A stretch of 64,000 bases of DNA. Origin: Amborella trichopoda. Lineage: Eukaryota; Streptophyta; Magnoliopsida; Amborellales; Amborellaceae. Positions 58,235 through 64,000 of the stretch are shown in pieces (within the stretch, counting starts at the first letter, position 1; every line of letters starts with the position of its first letter). The notes under the pieces were generated by a model. It saw only the letters and a list, made by a program, of their open reading frames with translations. It was not told the origin of the DNA and searched no databases. The DNA lies in the NCBI RefSeq assembly GCF_000471905.2, contig NW_006498507.1, forward strand, positions 2,784,539 to 2,848,538, read 5' to 3'. The position numbers and the translations under genes were made by a program.

Positions 58235-58425
58235 AGCCGGCAATAGGCCAGGGTGGCCAGCCAGCCAAGATCGCCCAACCCTAAAAAACTAGGGTCCGGG
58301 CACAAAATTTGGCCCAATGCCACAGCATAGACAGCCTTGTTCGGCCCAGACCAGCCCGACACTTTGTTTAGCCCAACCCCAACGGGCTAGGCCAAAGACA
58401 CCCAGCCCGTCCCATTGTCAGCCCT
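58235..58425. repeat. GGCCC/AGCCC-rich patch
   Basis: It is dense in CAGCCC/GGCCCA words. The ends AGAGCCGGCAATAGG and, from the other side, TTAGGGCTGACAATGGG resemble family A hAT termini, but no 8-bp duplication could be matched. Confidence 0.45.
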
Positions 58426-59104
58426 AATCACAACTCTCTCCTCCTCCGAAGAACTTTTTGAGTTCAATAAATATTCTTACCCCCTTCTTCTCTTCCTCCA
58501 CACACCTTGAACAGATGATTTATTTTTAGCCGTTTACAATTCGTACGCCGTAAAAATAAAAAATTAAGGGCTACACCTTCATGATTACGAGCACTCGGTC
58601 CGTAGTCTGTAGTCACTTGACAATGACTCTCTGTCTTCAGGGATTGGCTCAGGCTATGCAAGTCCCAACTACCCCTTCCATCAAATTCATGCAATATTTC
58701 GGCACGAAATAACCGAAAACGACAACTTTCTTCGCGTAAAATAACGTCCCTTTCTCTGTCTTTTGCCCTGTCAATTCTTGGCATTTGCCTTTTAGGAGAG
58801 GTCTCAGAAAGTTGCTAGCTTTCAGCGTGATGCAAAGGCTGGGGCCCACGTAAAAATAAAGAAAACATAAATGAGAAAGCGAAATTCATGAATCACGAAC
58901 AAAAACACATAAAAATATGACAATGCCAGCAACGTCCTTGAGCTTTTTTTTATTTATTGAAATAGTAAAATCAGACCGGCTGTTATTATTTGGTGGTCCA
59001 GGCCGACTACCTCCAACATAGGGTTCACACTAATGAATATTGCTAGGAGAAAATAGGCCTAGGTTTTATGAAAAAAATAAATAAATAAACCCTCACCTCG
59101 AGTC

Positions 59105-59345
59105 CTACATTTCGAAAGCATTTTGAGCATAAAAAATCTTTAAAATGAATTTTTAATAGTGACAATGAAAATTTGAAGCTCAAAAAAATATATATATATC
59201 TTGTGGATCTACGAACACTTATTTTTAAGAAAAAATGAATGATCTAGATAATGCGTTAGGGCTTGAAATCCTATTTTTTTTACAACTACAATGATCAAGG
59301 CTGAGTTGATCGATTTGAAGGTTTTCCAACCCCAAAACTACAATT
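59105..59345. mobile_element. M-family MITE remnant
   Basis: GATCTAGATAATGCGTTAGG and GAAATCCTATTTTTTTT followed by GATCGATTTGAAGG follow the core order of the family. The ends are not seen. Confidence 0.45.
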
Positions 59346-59513
59346 TTAGGTGAGTTTTGTGGTGGGGTTTTGCTTATTTTGATATGGATGCAGCCCTATC
59401 AAAACATTTGCCAAATATTTTTTTTTTTTCAAGACTATGCAATCTTCCTTGTACTCTTCCCAACGATCAAATCTAATAAAAAAAAGATTTAGAGCTCAAA
59501 TGTAAGTGGTAAA

Positions 59514-59987
59514 TAGGCTTGGGTCCCTAGCCTGGACCCAACTTGACTAGTCCAGGGTCGAACTTTAACCCCAATCAGACCCAGTTAGGTCCAAGTTTGC
59601 TAGACCTCACTGAAAGGGTATGCTACAAGTTAAAATATCATTAAACACAAAATATAAAAATATCATATATATTATAATATAAAATTCTAAATTATAATTT
59701 TATATAGAATATTATAGGTCGTGTCAGCTAGACCAAACTTAATTAGGTTTGAGTTGGACCTAATAAGGTGGCAATCGGGTCGGGTCAACAACCTAGCTTA
59801 GGTCCGGGTCTATGTTTTGGACCTAGTGAGTCAGGTTTGGTCCGGGCTGGGGCCAACCCGACCCATCCCCAACCAGAAATAAAATATAAATATATATAAC
59901 ATTTTTTTATTTTTTTATTTCTAGACTCGGGTCATTGTCCAAGTCACTTGAAACAGACCCGGGTCCGAGACAAGACTGCCACCCCTA
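59514..59987. mobile_element. hAT non-autonomous element, family A, copy 4 (diverged)
   Basis: It starts TAGGCTTGGGTCCC and ends GACTGCCACCCCTA. The flanks GTGGTAAA (59506-59513) and GTAGTAGA (59988-59995) agree at 6 of 8. GGGTCC-rich arms flank an AT-rich core. A second start-like AAGGTGGCAATCGGGTC at about 59765 may mark a nested copy. Confidence 0.62.
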
Positions 59988-60534
59988 GTAGTAGAATGAC
60001 CCGGACCTCACCTAAGTATTGGGTCCAATAGTTTGAGTCGCACCAATCAGATTGACCTCACCTGATTCTGTCCCCTACTCAAACTCAAATGTAGTTTTAA
60101 GTCACAAGAGAGTGTTAGATGTGAAATCTAACAATTTAAAATGTGTTACAAAGATTAAAATTCTTTTAATGGTACCAAAACAGTCTCATTGTTTACTTTT
60201 CTCTATCCAAACCTCCTATGAACACTAACTGCCAACCCTCAAGGGTTTTTAAAATCTCAAAAAGTCACACTACATTAAAATCAAAACCTCTCGCAACTCA
60301 ACAATTATAATCTTTGTCCACATGCCTACTTACGTGTTAAGAAGAGTTTCCGTTCTAAAAAAGTATTAATGCACCGACCTTGTAGAGAATGACACCTCAA
60401 ATTTTCACAATTTTGAGGGTAGACAGAGAGGAACATTGCTTTGTGATATTTTTTTTGTTTTTTTATAAAAATTTCACAATTTTATTGAATTAAAATGTAA
60501 TTGCAGATTTTGAAATAGAAACAAAAGAAAAGGA

Positions 60535-60895
60535 AGAGCCTCTTTTAGCAAGGGACCTCTTTAGGCAAGGGAGTCTGTCACTACATTAGCTTCCCAATAA
60601 ACATGAACAAATGAAATAAAAAGAGAAGAGAAGAGATCCAAAATCTGTAGCAATGAAGTATTGAAGTCTCATGGAAGCAATTGTTCTTCTTTGCACCACA
60701 AAATTACATTAAAAGAATCACCCTCAATCATGAATTCAATCCCTAGCTTCTTCTCCATAATAATTTGTATTCAAAAAAATGATGAATTCAATCCCTAGCT
60801 TCCTCTCCATAATAATTCATATCCCAAAAAAGACGGCGTATAGCTCAGCATAAGTAGGAGTCCTAACCCCAAGTGGCCCCCGCATAAGAAAAAAT
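60535..60895 (-). pseudogene. LINE-type RNase H (RVT_3) fragment
   Basis: On the minus strand: TPTYAELYAVFFGI, then KLGIEFMIEGDSFNVILWCK and SFVHVYWEANVVTDSLA. This is the order of the RNase H-like domain at the end of plant LINEs (A-E-..A, hydrophobic-E-x-D, H-V-x-R-E-x-N-x-x-A-D-x-L-A). A 52-bp internal tandem duplication and several stops break it. Confidence 0.65.
60730..60833. repeat. 52-bp tandem duplication inside the RNase H fragment
   Basis: ATGAATTCAATCCCTAGCTT starts at 60730 and again at 60782, with few differences after it. Confidence 0.9.
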
Positions 60896-60939
60896 CATAT
60901 TGCCCACCTGGCCTCGGCCTCAGCCTCAATCCTAACATT

Positions 60940-61195
60940 GCTTTGTGATACTTCTAAACGAAATGGGTCAGTTGATCCTACCTGGGCCCAGCCTCAATCA
61001 TCTTGATCCTAAACAAAATAGGGCATGGGGCTCTTCGGCCCGACCATCTTTTCTTTATTTGTTCTTTTTATTTTTTACATTTTTATTTAGCTTGGCCCTG
61101 CCCTATCTTGATAGACCTAGACCAGGCCTTTTGGGCCCAATTAGAACCGGGCTGGGCCTGGGCCAACCCTTTTGGGACTAGGCGACCCTAAAATA
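60940..61195. repeat. GGCCC-rich patch
   Basis: TGGGCCCAGCC, GGGCCTGGGCC and similar words flank a T-rich centre, and the patch closes in GGGACTAGGCGACCCTA. It looks like a short element with GC-rich arms. No target duplication was established. Confidence 0.4.
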
Positions 61196-61499
61196 TCTAG
61201 ATCAACAAATTTTATGTCACCTGGTGGTGAGCATGATGGCAAACTATTAGTCATAAAATTAGAAACAACATTCCCGTAAAGGTGGAAGGACGACGAAGGT
61301 GCGTATTTTAGAAGGCAACCGAACTTATCATCCAAAGCTACATTTTAGGGGTAGTTTAGTCACTAATAGAGGAAATAATGATTATCCTCCTTTGACAAAC
61401 TGGACTGACAAATCAGATGAGAAAGATGAAAATGAAGGTTCTTAATGAGTTTGTCAGATTAAGTAAGGGTATAGGAGGACAAGAAGACTTTATCTCTCT

Positions 61500-61765
61500 A
61501 AAGTCTAAACCTATTTCTCTCTCTCCAAAGAAGACTTCTCTCTCTAAACAGAGATCTCCTTGGACCTGAACGGAAGCCCACCTCTCTCTCTCTCTAACAG
61601 AGAACCCTCTTAACATAAGCCCAACTCTCTCTCTCTAAACAGAGGAACCCCTAAAGAAACCCCACCTCTCTCTCTCTAAACAGAGGTGCCCTGAGCAAGC
61701 TCAAGTCTCTCTCTCAACAAAGAAACCCACGAGACAAAACCTCCAAAACTCTCTCTTTATTATTG
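61500..61765 (+). promoter_or_regulatory. CU-rich repetitive upstream region of the ARM-repeat gene
   Basis: Five units of CTCTCTCTCTAAACAGAG end at about 61553, 61602, 61644, 61685 and 61722 (spacings 49, 42, 41, 37). In most units CTCT can pair with AGAG around an AAC/AAAC loop. It is either a pyrimidine-patch promoter or the 5' UTR; the transcription start is not known. Confidence 0.6.
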
Positions 61766-61789
61766 ATGAAGGCCTGTGGAACCCTCTGA
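61766..61789 (+). other. Upstream ORF, 7 codons
   Basis: ATG AAG GCC TGT GGA ACC CTC TGA ends 10 bases before the main ATG. It would be the first AUG met by scanning ribosomes if transcription starts upstream of it. Confidence 0.6.
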
Positions 61790-61799
61790 GAAAACAGCC

Positions 61800-63464
61800 A
61801 TGAAAGTTGCAGACCAGGACGGGGGGAGCCTCCTCCAAATCTCTCGAAACCTTCTCCATTTTCTCTCTCTAGAAATATCTCAAGTTCAGAGCTTCAAAGG
61901 CAAGTGGGGGGTAGTCAAAACTAAGCTAGACCAGCTGCCCTCTCTCATCACTGATCTCTCTGAGTTCCCCAGCTTCTCTTCCAACCTTTTGTGTTCAGAG
62001 CTCCTCCAGTCCGTCTCTCAAACCCTTACCCTGGCCCTAGAACTCCTCAGGAAATGCAGTAGCCATGAACAAGCCATGGGCAAGCTTCATATGCAGAGTA
62101 ACCTGGATTCTCTCTCGATGAAACTCGACCAACACATTCAGGATGGCGAGCTTTTGATAAAGAGTGGGATTCTCCAGGAAAACCCCACTCCCTCTCTGCA
62201 AGGAAAGAAGCTGACTTCAAGGAGAGAAGCCATTAGAGCGAATGCGAGGACCCTATTGACAAAATTACAGATTGGTAACCTCGAATCCAAGCATTCAGCC
62301 ATGGATTCATTGATGGGTCTGTTGCAGGAGGATGATAAGAGCGTGATCATAGCTGTTACACAAGGTATGGTCCCTGTTCTGGTTCACTTGCTTGATTCTA
62401 GTGAGATGAGAGAGAAAGCAGTCTTCGCAATCTCCAGGGTTTCTTATGTAGAGAGTTGCAAGCATGTATTGATTGCAGAAGGGGTTCTTTCTCACCTGGT
62501 TAGGGTTTTGGAGTGTGGGTCTGGTTTTGCCAAAGAAAAGGCATGTGTAGCTCTTCAAGCTCTGAGCTTTAGCCCTGAGAATTCGAGAGTTATTGGCTCT
62601 GGTTCTGGCATATCTGCTTTAATGGAGATATGTGTTATTGGAACCCTAGCTGCTCAAGCTTCAGCAGCTGGAGTGCTCAAAAACTTGGCATCGGTTCAAG
62701 AAATCAGGCCTCACTTCATGGACGAAGGCTATATTCGAGTTCTAATTGGTCTTGCTAATTCTGGAACTCCCATGGCTATGGAGAATTCAGCTGAATGCCT
62801 GCTAAATTTGACCATGGATGACGATTGTTTCAGGCTTTTAATGACCAATTTAGGAGTCATAGAATGTTTAAAAAACTTATATGATTCAGCCCCAACTGAT
62901 CGATCTCAAGAAATTGCAATTGGGTTGGTTAAAAACCTTGCTAGCTCTGCAAATGCTGCATCGATGTTGGTTTCATCAGGGTTTATTCCTCGAATTGTCA
63001 ATGCTCTTAGTTTAGGGGAAACAGGGGTCCGAACAATGGCTGCCATGGCTGTTTCAGAGTTGGGTTCTTCAAATGAGTATGCGAAGTTAGTGGGAGAAGC
63101 AGGCTGCGTCCCTCCATTGATTCGAATGCTTGAAGGGAAAACTGTTTCAGAGAGAGAAACATCGGGAAGGGCTTTATCTTTGATCCTAACAGTTGAGGGA
63201 AATCGAAGGGCTTTTAGGAAGGAAGAGAAGGGAATATCCTTCACCATTCAGCTTCTTGACCCTTCAATTCACAATTTTCCAAGGAAAAATCCCATTTCGA
63301 TATTGAGTTCTCTCTCTAACAATGCAAAGTCTAGGAAACAGATGGTGGCTCATGGTGCTTGTGCACATTTAGAGAGACTTTCAGATATGGAGGTTCCTGG
63401 TGCCAAGAAACTTCTCGAAAGCTTGAGTCGAGGAAAACTATGGAATATGCTAGCAAAACCATAG
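61800..63464 (+). CDS. ARM-repeat superfamily protein (VAC8-like), intronless
   Basis: This is a single open frame of 554 residues starting MKVADQDGG and ending WNMLAKP. Residues about 10-130 are helical and hydrophobic (LLQISRNLLHFLSLEISQVQ, SFKGKWGVVKTKLDQLPSL), the plant N-terminal domain found in this ARM family. From about 145 on, ARM-type helices follow each other: NLESKHSAMDSLMGLLQEDD, MREKAVFAISRVSY, AKEKACVALQALSF, AQASAAGVLKNLASV, AMENSAECLLNLTM, SQEIAIGLVKNLAS, VRTMAAMAVSELGSS, ERETSGRALSLILTVEG. Such folds bind other proteins; no catalytic motif is present and the partner is unknown. Upstream in frame there is a stop at 61767, so ATG 61800 is the first possible start. A longer frame beginning at 61776 would need GTG. 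No stop or shift was found. Confidence 0.9.
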   Translation: MKVADQDGGSLLQISRNLLHFLSLEISQVQSFKGKWGVVKTKLDQLPSLITDLSEFPSFSSNLLCSELLQSVSQTLTLALELLRKCSSHEQAMGKLHMQSNLDSLSMKLDQHIQDGELLIKSGILQENPTPSLQGKKLTSRREAIRANARTLLTKLQIGNLESKHSAMDSLMGLLQEDDKSVIIAVTQGMVPVLVHLLDSSEMREKAVFAISRVSYVESCKHVLIAEGVLSHLVRVLECGSGFAKEKACVALQALSFSPENSRVIGSGSGISALMEICVIGTLAAQASAAGVLKNLASVQEIRPHFMDEGYIRVLIGLANSGTPMAMENSAECLLNLTMDDDCFRLLMTNLGVIECLKNLYDSAPTDRSQEIAIGLVKNLASSANAASMLVSSGFIPRIVNALSLGETGVRTMAAMAVSELGSSNEYAKLVGEAGCVPPLIRMLEGKTVSERETSGRALSLILTVEGNRRAFRKEEKGISFTIQLLDPSIHNFPRKNPISILSSLSNNAKSRKQMVAHGACAHLERLSDMEVPGAKKLLESLSRGKLWNMLAKP

Positions 63465-63974
63465 GAGCCGAGTTTTTTTGGCCTCAAATTTCCAGAGATC
63501 CCCATTGAAAGACAGGCCTGGAGGGGAAGCTCTTCTCTTTGCTCTGTATGTACAAGCTTGTATCTTCATTTATTTAGATTTTGGGAATAATCTTTCATTT
63601 CTTTTAATTTTCCTTTGTTACGCATAAAGATGGGTTCTGAGTCCTAGCCCTTGAAAGGAACTATTTTGTCTTTTGATCACTGGTGTATATAAATCTGCAT
63701 AAACTCTACTGTATCCAATCTTCTTTGTACAGTCTTCTTGTTTTATCTAGCTTGTCACCATCATTCTTTTAGTACTTTGTTATTTTTCCTAAACCTGCTT
63801 GAAGGAGGATGCAGTCTCTTTCTTGTAGTCTCTCCCTTTTGTGCAATCAGTTGTGAAATCTGAAACTTTGCGCTCCTGATTAACAAGTGATTGTACCATA
63901 CTATCTTATGAAAGAAAACACACATATAATTGCATGTATGCATAAATACATCCCCACACACATATTCGTACATA
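63465..63974 (+). other. 3' flank of the ARM-repeat gene
   Basis: This probably includes the 3' UTR. T-rich stretches at 63560-63620 could serve as cleavage signals, but no canonical AATAAA was seen close by. The later part has no features until the element start. Confidence 0.4.
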
Positions 63975-64000
63975 CAGTGTTTTAAAAACGGACTCCGGGT
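63975..64000. mobile_element. hAT-like element, family B, copy 7 (left end only)
   Basis: CAGTGTTTTAAAAACGG followed by ACTCCGGGT is a good family B terminus. The preceding eight bases CGTACATA (63967-63974) would be its target site. The element continues outside the window. Confidence 0.65.

Noticed and set aside
61776-61799. Start of the ARM-repeat protein at 61776
   Set aside because: The codon there is GTG. The frame has a stop at 61767 and the first ATG is at 61800, so the eight extra residues are not supported in a plant gene.

Overview
The window is nuclear DNA of a flowering plant. It is AT-rich, with very low gene density, plant-type introns (GT..AG), nested LTR retrotransposons and many short inverted-repeat elements. 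Two protein-coding genes can be supported in 64 kb, one at each edge. The 13.6-kb intron, the heavily decayed transposons and the absence of grass-type features would fit a repeat-rich early-diverging lineage such as Amborella or a magnoliid. That placement is inference only; no sequence here settles the species.

Layout. (1) Positions 1-15,061, minus strand: the gene for the beta subunit of the translocon-associated protein complex (TRAP-beta/SSR2). Four exons are recognisable and the last exon lies beyond position 1. Intron 1 is 13,593 bp and holds a gag-only Ty3/gypsy-type element (6,141-9,607), four hAT-like elements, a tRNA-derived SINE-like segment and a minisatellite with eleven CACGTG palindromes. 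(2) 15.5-31 kb: MITEs, a partial U6 snRNA copy, Ty1/copia 3'-end fragments, a nested hAT element, tandem repeats and an approximately 1-1.3-kb segment present three times. (3) 31,307-39,619: a nearly complete but dead Ty1/copia retrotransposon with both LTRs, PBS, intact 5-bp target duplication, gag, protease, integrase, RT and RNase H remnants. It is itself split by a hAT-like element (33,702-35,116) that carries a 247-N assembly gap. (4) 40-61 kb: a graveyard of MITEs (one family with 9-bp target duplications), GGGTCC-rich hAT elements, minisatellites and LINE debris. (5) 61,500-63,464, plus strand: an intronless ARM-repeat protein gene with a CU-rich repetitive upstream region and a 7-codon upstream ORF. 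Another hAT-like terminus begins at 63,975 and runs off the window.

The two genes show no functional link. The most notable structure is the mobile-element content. At least two non-autonomous hAT-like families are dated by visible 8-bp target duplications: one with termini like CARTGTTTTAAAAACGG, one with termini TAGGGGTGGCAAT. Their subterminal regions are saturated with short GC-rich words that differ between elements. Coordinates of exons and of elements with target duplications were read base by base; other repeat edges are approximate.
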